Shown: positions 8,701 to 17,839, numbered from the stretch's first letter. The stretch is DNA of 64,000 nt from Betaproteobacteria bacterium (GCA_016192825.1 JACPTK010000116.1:34121-98120), one strand, 5' to 3'. Program-made: numbers and translations. Notes: generated by a model from the sequence alone, not told the origin.

Positions 8701-9718
8701 TGCTGGTCATCCGGAGCAGTTCGTCCTGCGTGTAGCCGAGCATCTCGCACAGCTTGCTGTTCGCGCGCAGTACCCGGTAGCCGTCCACCGTCGTGTGCAT
8801 GATGCCGACCGGAGCGTTGTCGAAGGTGGCGCGATAGCGCTGCTCCAGCTCCTTGCGCTCGGTGATGTCCTCCACCACGCTGATCACGTAGAGCACCTTG
8901 CCCGTCGCGTCGCAGGCGGTGGACATCGTCCGCCGCGCCCACAGCACGGTGCCGTCTTTCCGGATGAAGCGCTTTTCCCCCGACGCCGACTTCATCGCGC
9001 GGTGGGCAAGCAGGGCCCGGTACTGCGAGCCCATGCCGTAGTCATCGGGATGGGTAATGTCCCGGACGTGCTTGCCCAGCAGCTCGTCCTTGCCGTAGCC
9101 CAGCATGTCGCAGAACTTCTGGTTGATGTCCACGAGCACGCCGTTCAGGTCGACGCGCGTGATGCCCACCGCCGCCTGCTCGAAGGTCTCGCGGAACTGC
9201 TGCTCGCTTTCCCGCTGCGCGGCCTCGGTCTGCTTGCGCTCCGAAACGTCTTCGATGACCTGGATCAGGTAGCGCGCGCCGCTCGTCGGGCTCCGCGCCA
9301 GGGTCACCGTGCGGTTGACCCAGATCTCCGAGCCGTCCTTGCGCCGGTAACGTTTCTCGGCTGCGAAAGACGCGCGCCGGCCGGAGAGCAGTTCCAGCCG
9401 CAGCACGTCCTGGCCGTCCCGGTCCTCGGGATGGGTGAGATCGCGCGTGGTGAGCGCCAGCAGTTCGGCGCTGGTGTAGCCGACGATCTGGCACAGCTTG
9501 TTGTTGACCTGCAGGAACCTGCCTTCGGTGGTCGTGTGCGCCACGCCGACCGCGGCCTGCTCGAACGTGGCGCGGAAGCGCTCCTCGCTTTCGCGCAGCG
9601 CCTGCTTCGCACGGGTGCGATCGACCCTGTCCCGCGCAGGCGTCGGTCCCCTCCCGTGCGCCCCGGGCCCCTTGCGCCCCGCCTTCTTGCTCTGGATCCT
9701 AGCCGTACGCCCGGCCAT
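5780..9718 (-). CDS. Multi-PAS/GAF sensor with GGDEF, EAL and C-terminal receiver domain
   Basis: A 1312-residue cytoplasmic c-di-GMP signalling protein. Order: three S-box PAS domains (about 40-415), a fourth PAS (about 425-545), a GAF-like domain (about 560-715), GGDEF (about 730-900), EAL (about 905-1155) and a receiver domain (about 1168-1290). The cyclase motif GGDEF is intact and preceded by RADD at I-site spacing. The EAL part has EALLRW, DDFGTGYSS and EGVE, so both synthesis and hydrolysis are possible. The receiver phosphate acceptor is in VVSDHHMP (about Asp1219). No transmembrane segment is seen. It is the downstream paralogue of the 1960-residue gene, with the same C-terminal half. 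Confidence 0.92.
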   Translation of the reverse strand: MAGRTARIQSKKAGRKGPGAHGRGPTPARDRVDRTRAKQALRESEERFRATFEQAAVGVAHTTTEGRFLQVNNKLCQIVGYTSAELLALTTRDLTHPEDRDGQDVLRLELLSGRRASFAAEKRYRRKDGSEIWVNRTVTLARSPTSGARYLIQVIEDVSERKQTEAAQRESEQQFRETFEQAAVGITRVDLNGVLVDINQKFCDMLGYGKDELLGKHVRDITHPDDYGMGSQYRALLAHRAMKSASGEKRFIRKDGTVLWARRTMSTACDATGKVLYVISVVEDITERKELEQRYRATFDNAPVGIMHTTVDGYRVLRANSKLCEMLGYTQDELLRMTSTDIVHPDYRFSDRSSYMDQMLNGEIQSFASERQFVRKDGSSLWVNRTVSLVRDASGRPQYFIRVIEDISERKQAEEAVARERALLRTVVDALPDHVYVKDLDGRYLLVNETGLRIRGVTTHEEVVGKTAADFAPAEVAKKFTEEDRWVVESGKPLVDREEKAASRGNIGEAGDVKWHLTNKVPLRDAGGKVVGIVGVNRDVTEQKLSARRREMEHSVTRVLSESATVAEAMPRLIRTMCEAMDWSYGAHWLWSDEEQNLVRTEYWSDFTPDFAGEDEEPWLKLRFRHPGGLLRRAWLRKEPTWIVDIDHEESFNRKRAALKFGLHSAFSFPVISGIETIGVMEFFGREVRQPDEMLQQISGSIGRQIGQFIQRKRAEAALRESEEQFKQLAHYDVLTQLPNRALFYDRMKQALAQARRNQWTVGVMFIDLDRFKNVNDTLGHAVGDRLLQQVSERLAGAVRADDTVGRLGGDEFAIVLSNLSSAQDAGLVAQKIMASFDEPFELGGSEIYATASIGITLYPDDGTDQDALIRNADAAMYRAKQAGRNACHFYTSEMNAKALETLGLESSLRRALERKEFLLHYQPKVGLDTGAITGFEALLRWQRGEATVAPAEFIPILEETGLIVPVGEWVLKSVCRQLKQWERDGVAALPVAVNLSARQFQRKNLAATVGEVLQEAGVDPALIELELTESLLMSEAEEAVETLRQLKSLGVRLAVDDFGTGYSSLAYLKRFPLDALKIDRSFIRDAVSDPDDAAIACTIISLAHSLKLKVVAEGVETEGQYCFLKSNGCDEMQGYYFARPMPVEECTRALTEGLRLQNPSAGAAPDAPMLLLVDDDEDELLQLQRALSAGGFRILTARSARAGFELLARHGAHIVVSDHHMPEMSGIEFLTGVRKLYPNTVRVVAANGDDAPTLTRATNRAGIHRFLSKSWAPERLRAEVREALTARPEAPAGGDRLADLGSVAKQGPWEG

Positions 9719-9848
9719 CCTCCTGCTCCCGCCGACGTTCCGCCGTCGATTACGCTACTCCTGACGGCGACAAAGCGCAAAAATACGGGCCACTGTCATC
9801 GGCTCATGACGCCACGGATCGTCGCTCGCGGCCCGCGCCCGACCGTTC

Positions 9849-12800
9849 CTACTTCTCCGCCGTGCCCGGCGCCGCGAAGTGACCGTCTTGGCCGGAGCGC
9901 GCCTTTGCCTGCAACGCTTCGCGCACATCCCCGCGCAATTGCTCCTCCTTCATGCTTTTGGGCAGAAAGCGGAAAATCTCGCCCTTGTTGACCGCATCGG
10001 CCACCATCTGAAAATCGGTGTGGCCGCTGGTCATCATGCGCACCGTCCGGGGCGAGAGTTGCTTCACGCGCTGGAGGAATTCCACGCCCGGCACGCCGGG
10101 CATGCTCTGGTCGGAAATCACCACGTCCACGTGCTGCCTGCTGAGCACGTCCAGCGCTTCGTGCGCGTTGCGGGCGGCGAGGATCCGGTAGCCGTCCTTG
10201 TCCAGCGAGCGCTTGAGCAGGATCAGCGCGTCGTCATCGTCATCCACCAGCAGCACGACCGGCGCGGTCTCCGGCACCTGCGGCGCCCGGCGCAGGCACC
10301 GCCTTTCCGCGAGCCAGACGCCGCACTCGTCGGCCGGCAGCGGACGCGAGAAGTAATAGCCCTGGATCTCGTCGCAGCCGTATTCGGCAAGAAAGGCGAG
10401 CTGCGCTTCGGTCTCCACGCCTTCGGCGATCACCTTCAGGCCCAGGCTGTGCGCCATCGAAATCACCGCCCGGGTGATGGTGGCGTCGTCCGCATCGGCC
10501 GTGATGTCCCGCACGAAGGAACGGTCGATCTTGAGGGAAGTGAGCGGAAACCGCTTGAGATAACCGAGACTCGAGTAGCCCGTGCCGAAATCGTCGATCG
10601 ACAGGTCCACCCCGAGCGCCTCGAGATATTCGAGCGTGCGCACGGCTTCCTCCGTGTTCGCCATGAGGGAGCTTTCCGTGATCTCGAGCTCGATCAGGGA
10701 CGGATCGACCCGATGCTCCTCCAGGATGCGCCGGATGGTCGGGCCCAGGTCCCGGGCCCCGAACTGGCGCGCCGACAGGTTGACGGCCACCGGCACCGGC
10801 TTGATGCCGGCCGGCTCCCACGCCTTGATCTGGGCGCAAACCGCCTTGAGCACCCACTCCCCGACCGGAACGATCAGCCCGGTCTCCTCCAGCACCGGCA
10901 TGAAGGCGGCGGGGGAAACCAGGCCGCGTTCCGGATGCTGCCAGCGCAACAGGGCTTCCACCCCGACGGTTTCGCCGTCCGCGATGCGCGACTTGGGCTG
11001 GAAATAGAGCAGGAACTCGTTGCGCTCCAGCGCGCGGCGCAGGCTGCTTTCCATGTTGAGGATCTCGAGCGCCCGCTGGTTCATTTCCGGCGTGTAGAAC
11101 TGGTAGCTGTTGCGCCCGACTTCCTTCGCCCGGTACATCGCGGCGTCCGCGTTCCGGATCAGCGCGTCCTGGTCGGCGCTGTCGTCCGGGTAAAGCGTGA
11201 TGCCGATGCTCGCCGTCACGTAGATTTCCGCATCCTCGAGCCGGAACGGGTCGTGGAAGCTCGCCATGACCTTCTGCGCGACGAGACTCGCGTCCTGGGC
11301 GCTGGCGAGGTTCGACAGCACGACTGCGAACTCGTCTCCGCCCAGGCGTCCCACCGTGTCGCCCGTGCGCACCGCGTGCGTCAGCCGCTCCGAGACCTGC
11401 TGCAGCAGCTGGTCGCCCACGGAATGGCCCAGCGTGTCGTTGACGTTCTTGAAGCGGTCCACGTCGATGAACATGACGCCCACGATCCACTGGTTGCGCC
11501 GGGCCTGGGCGAGCACCTGCTTGAGCCGGTCGTAGAACAGCACGCGGTTCGGCAGGCTGGTCAGCACGTCGTAGTGCGCCAGCTGCAGGAGGCGCTCTTC
11601 GGCTCGTTTGCGATCGGTGACGTCTTCGGCGATTCCCGCGATGCGATACACCCGCCCGGACTCGTCGTGCACGGGGAAAGCCCGGTCGTGCACCCAGCGG
11701 ATGGATCCGTCGGGCCTGACGACGCGGTAGGTCTGGTCGTAGCCGCCCGCAGCGGCATCCTTTCGCGCCGCGCGCACGCGCGCGCGATCCTCCACGTGCA
11801 CGGCCCGCACCAGCGCGCGCGGCGCGGCGTGGATGGCGTGAAGCGGCAGCCCGATCATGCTCTCCGCGGCGGGGCTGACGTAGAGCGTTCGCTTGTGGCT
11901 GACGTCCGTGATCCAGAATACCTGCGGAATGTTGTTGGCGAGCTGCCGGAACTGCTCCTCGCTCTCGCGCAGCGCCGCTTCCGCCCGCTTGCGGTCGTTG
12001 ATGTCCTGGATCACCGAGATGACGTGCGTTGCCCGGCCGTCCGCCCCGCTCACGGTGGACAGCGAGATGTTCGTCCAGATGACCTGCCCGTCCTTGCGGA
12101 CGTAACGCTTCTCGCGCGAATAGTTCCTGATCTCGCCCCGCGACATCCGCTCGTTGTAGTCGATCGTGGCCGCCCGCTCCTCGCGCGGGGTAATGTCCAG
12201 GGAGGTCAGGGCCAGCATCTCCTCGCGCGTGTAGCCGAGCATTTCGCACAGCTTCCGGTTCGCCCGCAGGATCCGGTAGCCTCCCACCTCGGTGTGCATG
12301 ATGCCGACCGGGGCGTTGTCGAAGGTGGCGCGGTAACGCTCCTCGGCCGCCTTGCGGTCGGTGATGTCCCGAAGAATGAGCGAAACGGCGATGACCTCGC
12401 CCCCGTCATTCCTGATTGGAGATTGGGAAAGCGACACGTGAGTGTGCTTCCCATCCTTCGCGAACCGCACCGTGTCGTACTCCGGCACCGGCAGGCCTTC
12501 ATGAACCTTATCCCGGTAGGGCGCGTTTTCCCCGATCCGCTCCGGCGGGACGATGAGGTGGATACTATGTCCGATCGCCTCTTGCGCCGTCCAGCCGAAC
12601 AGCCGTTCGGCGGCCGAGTTCCACGTGAGGATGGTTTGGTCGAGACCGCGGCTGATGATGGCGTCGTTCGAGCTCTCGACGATGGCGGCAAGCCGGGCCC
12701 GTTCAGCCTCCCCGCGCTTGCTCTCGGTGATGTCCTCGACCACGTTGATCACGTACTGCGGCTTCCCGCCCTCGTCGCAGGCGGTGGACAGGGTCCGTCG

Positions 12801-15731
12801 CGCCCACAGGATGGTGCCGTCCTTGCGCAGAAAGCGCTTCTCGCCTGCCGTCGACTTCATGACGCCGTGCTCGAGTTGCGCGCGGTACTGCGCGCCCCGC
12901 CCGTAATCAGCGGGATGCGTGATGTCCCGCATGGCCTTGCCGAGGAGTTCCCCCCTTGAGTAACCGAGCATGTCGCAGAACTTCTGGTTGGCGTCCACCA
13001 GAACGCCGGTCAGGTCCACCCGCGTGATTCCGACGGCCGCCTGCTCGAACGTCTCGCGGAACCGCTGCTCGCTCTCGCGCAGCCTTCTTTCGGCCTCGCG
13101 GTGCGCGTCGCGCGTGCGAATGCTCGTGATGCCGAAAGACACGTCGGCCGCGAGCTCGATCAGCAGGTTGAACTCCTCCTCGTCGAATGCGTCCTTCTCC
13201 GCGGCGTGAAGCGTCAGGGCGCCGAACACCCCGCCCGCCTCCTTCAAGGGAAGCGAGATCGACGACTGATATTCGAGATCGATCGCGCGCCTGCGCTTCC
13301 TCTCCTGCGCGGGATCGTTGAGGATGTCGCGCGCGATGCAGGCCTCCCCGCTCGCGAGCGCCTCCGAAGCCAGTCCCCGATAACGGCCGTCGTCACCCCA
13401 GTTGCTCGCGCCGATCATTGGAGCGTTGTCGCTGCCGTAGCCTGCATGGACAACGGCCCGCACGCCCGCAACCGCATCCTCCGTCTTCAGGCCTATCCAT
13501 GCCTGCCGGTATCCGCCGGCCTCGATCGCCAGTCGGCATATCTCCTGCATCAGCCCCGCCTCGTTTTCCGCGTGCATGACGACGCGGTTGCATTCGGCCA
13601 TCACTTTGCGCGCGCGCGTCAGCCGCTCGAGCCGCGATTCGGCCTCCCTGCGGGCCGCGTCCCTCCTCAGCGAGCCGATGCCGAACGCGATGTCGTCCGC
13701 CAGCGTGGTCAGCAGCGCGACTTCCTCGTCGTCGAACGCGTCCTTCTCGCGCGCGTAGATGCTGATCGCACCGATGCAATGGCCTTCGATCTTCAGCGGC
13801 AGGCCGATCATGGACCGGTAACCGCGCTGGCGTGCCCGTTCCACCAAATGCCGGGAGTTGGGGTCGGTGGCGATGTCGCGTGAGATGTAGCACTCGCCGG
13901 CCGCAATGGCCTGGCCCGTCAATCCCTGGTGGCCGCCGCCGGCCCAGGACAGGGTCCTGGCTTCAAGATAGCCCGGCTCGTAGCCGGCGGAAGCCACCGG
14001 ACGGACCGTCTTTCGCGCGTCGTTCTCCGAAAACCCGATATGCGATTGCACGTAGCCGCCCGACTCAACCACGATGCGGCACATTTCATTCAGCAGCCCG
14101 CGCTCCTCCCGCGCGTGCACCAGCGCGCGGCTGCAATCGGCGAGGACGCGTCGCGCCCGAATCAGGCGCTCGGACAGCGCCTGTGCCTGCCTGGCGGCGG
14201 TGGTATCCACCATGATGCCCCGCGACAGCCTGGGCCGCCCGTTCTCGACGGTAACGCTCACGATGTCGCGCAGCCACACCACGCGGCCATCGGCGGCGAT
14301 CATCCGGTACTCGAAGTCGTGCGAGCGCAACTCACTGGTGGCCTTGACGCAGTAGGCGATGGCCCAGTCCCGGTCGTCGGGATGAATGTGGTCCTGCCAG
14401 AATGTCGGCTCGTCGATCCAGCGCTCGACCGGGTAGCCGAGCAGGCGCTCGGCCTGCCGGCTGACGAACAGGAATCGGTAGGTCTGCGCGTCGGCCTCCC
14501 AGACGATGCTGTCGAGGGACGCCACCAGGCTCTCGTACGATTGCTGCGATTGCTGCAGGGCCTGCTCCGCGCGCTTGCGCTCGGTGATGTCCTCGATCAC
14601 CTGGATGAGATACGTTTCCGGTCCCATCGCGCTGTCGGACCGCGACACCGTGCGGTTGATCCAGATCACGGTCCCGTCTTTTCGCACCCATTGCTTCTCC
14701 GCGGAGAATCGCGGGTGCTTGCCGTCCATGACCTCCTGATACAGCTGCGCGTGCTCCCCGCGCGCGTCCGGGTGGCTCAGTTCGAGCGTGGTGGTGCGCA
14801 TCAGCTCGTCGCGCGTATAGCCAAGCAACTCGCACAGTTTGTCGTTCACAGCCAGGAAGCGGCCGGCCGCCGTGGTATGGGCAAGCCCGACCGCCGCCTG
14901 CTCAAAGGTGGCCTGGAAGCGCTTCTCGGCCTCCACCCTGTGTGAGATGTCGAGCACCTGCAGCATGCGGTAGCGCGGCGCCCCGTCGCGGCCGCGCACG
15001 AGCGAGGCCGTGACCTGGACCCAGACCATGTGCCCGCCCTTGTGCAGGTAGCGCTTCTCGCGCTGCGTGCTGCTGACCTCGCCGTCGGTCAGGCGTCGGG
15101 TGAGTTCGATATCCTCGGCTATGTCGTCCGGCGCGGTGACGCTGTGGCAGTCGGTCGCGAGCAGCTCGGACTCGTTGTAGCCGAGGGTGGTGCACAGCGC
15201 CTGATTGACCTTGAGCCAGCGGCTGTCGAGACTGGTGAGCGCCATGCCGATGGCCGCGTTCCCGAAGGCATAATCGAGCTCCTCACGGTTGCGCTCGAGA
15301 GCCAGTTGCGTTTCCCGGGCCTGCTGGCGCAGCGCCCGGTACTCGAGGGCGGCCGAGATCGCCGCGCCCAGCCGGACCAGGCGGTCCTTGAAGAGAAAAT
15401 CGGCGGCACCCCGCTTCATGGCTTCCAGGACGTCCTCGTCCCGCGCGGCGCCCGACACCAGGATGAAAGGAACGTCCAGGCCGCGGTCCTTCAGCCGGTC
15501 CAGGGCGCCGAGCGCGTCGAAGTCCGGCAGGTGGAAATCCGAGAGAATCAGGTCCGGCTTCGCGGCGAGTTGCGCGACGAACTGCGGCTTGTTGCGCGCG
15601 CGCCGGAGCGAAAACGCGTATCCCGCCTTGCGCAGGGCGCGCTCGACGAGCAGCGCATCCTCGTCGTTGTCCTCCAGATGCAGGATATTGATGGCGATGA
15701 CGGCCTTGAACGCGGGGGAAAGGTTGCCCAT
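9849..15731 (-). CDS. Giant REC-PAS-GAF-GGDEF-EAL-REC signalling protein
   Basis: A 1960-residue soluble protein. An N-terminal receiver (acceptor Asp65 in LSDFHLPD) is followed by PAS domains to about 520, two GAF domains (about 530-870), four more PAS domains (about 880-1380), GGDEF (about 1385-1545), EAL (about 1550-1810) and a second receiver (acceptor in ISDQSMPG). GGDEF is intact with RTGD at inhibitory-site spacing; EAL keeps EALLRW, DDFGTGYSS and EGVE. Receivers at both ends suggest input from more than one kinase. It is an evident paralogue of the next gene downstream, 130 bp away. Its partner kinases may be the neighbouring operon at 16-20 kb. Confidence 0.92.
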   Translation of the reverse strand: MGNLSPAFKAVIAINILHLEDNDEDALLVERALRKAGYAFSLRRARNKPQFVAQLAAKPDLILSDFHLPDFDALGALDRLKDRGLDVPFILVSGAARDEDVLEAMKRGAADFLFKDRLVRLGAAISAALEYRALRQQARETQLALERNREELDYAFGNAAIGMALTSLDSRWLKVNQALCTTLGYNESELLATDCHSVTAPDDIAEDIELTRRLTDGEVSSTQREKRYLHKGGHMVWVQVTASLVRGRDGAPRYRMLQVLDISHRVEAEKRFQATFEQAAVGLAHTTAAGRFLAVNDKLCELLGYTRDELMRTTTLELSHPDARGEHAQLYQEVMDGKHPRFSAEKQWVRKDGTVIWINRTVSRSDSAMGPETYLIQVIEDITERKRAEQALQQSQQSYESLVASLDSIVWEADAQTYRFLFVSRQAERLLGYPVERWIDEPTFWQDHIHPDDRDWAIAYCVKATSELRSHDFEYRMIAADGRVVWLRDIVSVTVENGRPRLSRGIMVDTTAARQAQALSERLIRARRVLADCSRALVHAREERGLLNEMCRIVVESGGYVQSHIGFSENDARKTVRPVASAGYEPGYLEARTLSWAGGGHQGLTGQAIAAGECYISRDIATDPNSRHLVERARQRGYRSMIGLPLKIEGHCIGAISIYAREKDAFDDEEVALLTTLADDIAFGIGSLRRDAARREAESRLERLTRARKVMAECNRVVMHAENEAGLMQEICRLAIEAGGYRQAWIGLKTEDAVAGVRAVVHAGYGSDNAPMIGASNWGDDGRYRGLASEALASGEACIARDILNDPAQERKRRRAIDLEYQSSISLPLKEAGGVFGALTLHAAEKDAFDEEEFNLLIELAADVSFGITSIRTRDAHREAERRLRESEQRFRETFEQAAVGITRVDLTGVLVDANQKFCDMLGYSRGELLGKAMRDITHPADYGRGAQYRAQLEHGVMKSTAGEKRFLRKDGTILWARRTLSTACDEGGKPQYVINVVEDITESKRGEAERARLAAIVESSNDAIISRGLDQTILTWNSAAERLFGWTAQEAIGHSIHLIVPPERIGENAPYRDKVHEGLPVPEYDTVRFAKDGKHTHVSLSQSPIRNDGGEVIAVSLILRDITDRKAAEERYRATFDNAPVGIMHTEVGGYRILRANRKLCEMLGYTREEMLALTSLDITPREERAATIDYNERMSRGEIRNYSREKRYVRKDGQVIWTNISLSTVSGADGRATHVISVIQDINDRKRAEAALRESEEQFRQLANNIPQVFWITDVSHKRTLYVSPAAESMIGLPLHAIHAAPRALVRAVHVEDRARVRAARKDAAAGGYDQTYRVVRPDGSIRWVHDRAFPVHDESGRVYRIAGIAEDVTDRKRAEERLLQLAHYDVLTSLPNRVLFYDRLKQVLAQARRNQWIVGVMFIDVDRFKNVNDTLGHSVGDQLLQQVSERLTHAVRTGDTVGRLGGDEFAVVLSNLASAQDASLVAQKVMASFHDPFRLEDAEIYVTASIGITLYPDDSADQDALIRNADAAMYRAKEVGRNSYQFYTPEMNQRALEILNMESSLRRALERNEFLLYFQPKSRIADGETVGVEALLRWQHPERGLVSPAAFMPVLEETGLIVPVGEWVLKAVCAQIKAWEPAGIKPVPVAVNLSARQFGARDLGPTIRRILEEHRVDPSLIELEITESSLMANTEEAVRTLEYLEALGVDLSIDDFGTGYSSLGYLKRFPLTSLKIDRSFVRDITADADDATITRAVISMAHSLGLKVIAEGVETEAQLAFLAEYGCDEIQGYYFSRPLPADECGVWLAERRCLRRAPQVPETAPVVLLVDDDDDALILLKRSLDKDGYRILAARNAHEALDVLSRQHVDVVISDQSMPGVPGVEFLQRVKQLSPRTVRMMTSGHTDFQMVADAVNKGEIFRFLPKSMKEEQLRGDVREALQAKARSGQDGHFAAPGTAEK

Positions 15732-15845
15732 CTCGCTGCTCCTGCGCCGCGGCTGGAATCGGGTTGCCGCAGGCGGTTCGTTAATCGAGGCGGCCGCCCG
15801 CGCGAACTGCCGCGCCGGCGCCCCACGAACAGATTCTCAACCCAT

Positions 15846-15899
15846 TGATTGCAGGGAGCAATCAGGGAATCCCTGACTCCGGCAGGGGGGAATCCCTGA
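15846..15899. promoter_or_regulatory. Operator-like repeats upstream of the 1960-residue sensor gene
   Basis: TGATTG-7-CAATCA (15846-15864) is an inverted repeat. The identical 12-mer GGGAATCCCTGA then occurs twice, at 15865-15876 and 15888-15899, 23 bp apart, each quasi-palindromic. This is typical of a regulator-binding array and lies about 115-170 bp before the start codon at 15731. The rest of the 15732-16064 gap holds a MITE-like repeat. Confidence 0.45.
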
Positions 15900-15906
15900 A
15901 CCCGCC

Positions 15907-16067
15907 ATTCAGCAGTGTGTCGGCCTTTGGGTTCCGCACGGGTTTTCGCACGCCGCCGCCATCATGAAAAGATACCCCATTACAGCCTGTCGGCTTCGCC
16001 CTACCCAGGATCGACTATCCATGCGTTCCCATCGACATTTCACGGGACCCCATCCGACAGGCTGCTA
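15907..16067. repeat. MITE-like palindromic element, copy 1
   Basis: Starts ATTCAGCAGTGTGTCGGCC and ends CCGACAGGCTGCTAG, giving roughly inverted ends. The first 57 bp closely match the reverse complement of 26137-26190. An 11-bp perfect inverted repeat (CAGCCTGTCGG at 15983, CCGACAGGCTG at 16054) lies inside. The right end carries the TAG stop codon of the response regulator. No transposase is present. Confidence 0.55.
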
Positions 16068-16718
16068 GCGATCGGCGCTGACCAGCCCGTGGCGGATGGC
16101 GAAGCGCACCAGTCCGGCCACGTCGTGAATGTCGAGCCGCTCCATGAGCTGGGCGCGATGGGTTTCGACCGTCTTCACGCTCAGGCCGAGCGTGCGCGCG
16201 ATGTCCCGGGTGCTGTGGCCCTCGGCGACGAGCTGGAGGATTTCGCGCTGGCGCTCGGTCAGCACGGACATCGGCTCGCCGCCCTGTCCCACGCGCTGCA
16301 GGTAGCTCTCGACCACCTGCCGCGAAATCGGCGGGCTCAGATAGGTCTCGCCCCGGCTGACGGCCTTAAGCGCGAGCGCCAGCTCGAGCGTGGCGGCATC
16401 CTTCAGCAGGTAGCCCGATGCGCCGGCGCGCAACGCCTGCAACACGTATTCCTCGCTCGCGTGCATGGACAGGATGATGACCTTGATCCCGGGATGGTCC
16501 TTTTTCAGCCGCAGGGTGGCTTCGAGGCCGTTCATCCCCGGCATGGTGATGTCCATCAGCACGAGATCCGGCCCGTGCTCGGGCAGCAGCGCCAGCACTT
16601 CGTCGCCGTTGCCGGCCTCCGCCACGACTTCGACATCCTTCATCTGTCCCATCAGCGAACGCAGTCCCGCCCGCACCAGCGTGTGATCGTCCGCCAGGAT
16701 GACCCGCAGTTTTTTCAT
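16065..16718 (-). CDS. NarL/FixJ-family response regulator
   Basis: A 217-residue two-component regulator. The receiver domain spans 1-120 with acceptor Asp56 in VLMDITMPG. A LuxR-type helix-turn-helix lies at about 150-210 (LTERQREILQLVAEG, LSVKTVETHRAQL). It is the last gene of a four-gene operon: its ATG overlaps the TGA of the REC-histidine kinase as ATGA. HisKA_3 kinases usually pair with NarL-type regulators, so the upstream kinase is the likely phosphodonor. Candidate targets are the repeated GGGAATCCCTGA sites nearby, but this is inference. Confidence 0.92.
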   Translation of the reverse strand: MKKLRVILADDHTLVRAGLRSLMGQMKDVEVVAEAGNGDEVLALLPEHGPDLVLMDITMPGMNGLEATLRLKKDHPGIKVIILSMHASEEYVLQALRAGASGYLLKDAATLELALALKAVSRGETYLSPPISRQVVESYLQRVGQGGEPMSVLTERQREILQLVAEGHSTRDIARTLGLSVKTVETHRAQLMERLDIHDVAGLVRFAIRHGLVSADR

Positions 16719-17839
16719 TCACCCGCCCGTGCCGCCGCCGGCTGCGCGGTCTCCCCCGTCATGCGCGAGACCGGGACGCCGGCCTCGACGCGCGTTCCCC
16801 GTCCCGGTGTCGAGGACCATTCGACGCGGCCGCCGATCAGCCCCGCCCGCTCCTGCATGCCGATCAGGCCCAGGCTGGCGCCCGCCGTCGCGCGGCGTTG
16901 CGCCGCCGCCGCGTCGAATCCCTTGCCGTTGTCCTCCACGACGAGTTCCAGTTCCGCCCCGCGCAGGCGCAATGCCACGCGCAAGCTCGTGGCGCCCGCA
17001 TGACGCAGCACGTTGGTGACCGCCTCCTGCATGATCCTGAAACACGCCGTTTCGATGTCGGGCGGCAGGCGGTCCGGCAGCACGGCGCACTCGAATTGCA
17101 CCTCCAGTCCGGAGGCGCGCGACTGGCGATCGAGGTACCATCGCATCGCCGCCGGCAGCCCCAGATCGTCGAGCTGCGGCGGGCGCAGATCGAGCGACAG
17201 GCCGCGAACCTGCTCGAGCGCCTGTTCCACGATGGCGATGCTTTCGCGCACCGGGCCGGCACCCGGCCCCGTCCCGGCGCGGAGCAGCAGCGTCTGCAGG
17301 TTGATCTTGACGGCGGTCAGCGCCTGGCCGATTTCATCGTGCAATTCATGCGCGATGGTGCGGCGCTCCGTTTCCTGGATCTGCATCATGCGGCTCGACA
17401 GCGCCTGCAGCCGCCGGTGGGCTTCGTGCAGCGCGGACTCCGACCGCCGCCTCGCGCGGCGGATTTCCGCATCCCGCAGCTCGCGGCGCACGGCGGGCAC
17501 GAGCCTGCCGAGGGAGGACTTCATCACGTAGTCGTGGGCTCCCGCCTTCATCGCGGCGACCGCGGTTTCTTCGCCGATTGCGCCAGAGACGATGATGAAG
17601 GGAATGTCCAGCCCGCGGCTGGCCAGCAGCTCCAGCGCCGCGATGCCGGTAAACTGCGGCATCGAGTAATCGGAGATCACCACGTCCCACGGCTCCGCGT
17701 CCAGTACCAGCCGCATCGCGGCGGCGGTGTCCACGCGCCGGTGGCTCGGTTCGTAGCCGCCCCGCGAAAGCTCGCGCAGGATGAGCAGCGCGTCGTCTTC
17801 GAAGTCCTCGACGAGAAGGACGCGCAATGGCGAAGCCAT
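16715..17839 (-). CDS. Hybrid REC-HisKA_3 sensor histidine kinase
   Basis: 374 residues. The N-terminal receiver has acceptor Asp57 in VVISDYSMP. A HisKA_3 dimerisation domain follows with His167 in AHELHDEIGQALT. The C-terminal HATPase_c domain has EAVTNVLRHA, VEDNGKGF and GLIGMQERAG. There is no membrane segment, so its input is probably phosphoryl transfer to the receiver rather than a direct signal. The ATG at 17839 overlaps the TGA of the PAS kinase by one base, and its own stop overlaps the next start. The order suggests a relay from PAS kinase to this receiver to the NarL regulator. Confidence 0.9.
   Translation of the reverse strand: MASPLRVLLVEDFEDDALLILRELSRGGYEPSHRRVDTAAAMRLVLDAEPWDVVISDYSMPQFTGIAALELLASRGLDIPFIIVSGAIGEETAVAAMKAGAHDYVMKSSLGRLVPAVRRELRDAEIRRARRRSESALHEAHRRLQALSSRMMQIQETERRTIAHELHDEIGQALTAVKINLQTLLLRAGTGPGAGPVRESIAIVEQALEQVRGLSLDLRPPQLDDLGLPAAMRWYLDRQSRASGLEVQFECAVLPDRLPPDIETACFRIMQEAVTNVLRHAGATSLRVALRLRGAELELVVEDNGKGFDAAAAQRRATAGASLGLIGMQERAGLIGGRVEWSSTPGRGTRVEAGVPVSRMTGETAQPAAARAGE

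Noticed and set aside
9879..12959. A 1026-codon plus-strand open frame opposite the 1960-residue sensor
   Set aside because: No recognisable motif and shadow-like composition; the minus strand has PAS, GAF, GGDEF and EAL motifs.
15907..16067. Complete insertion sequence
   Set aside because: Too short and no transposase reading frame; kept as a MITE-like repeat only.
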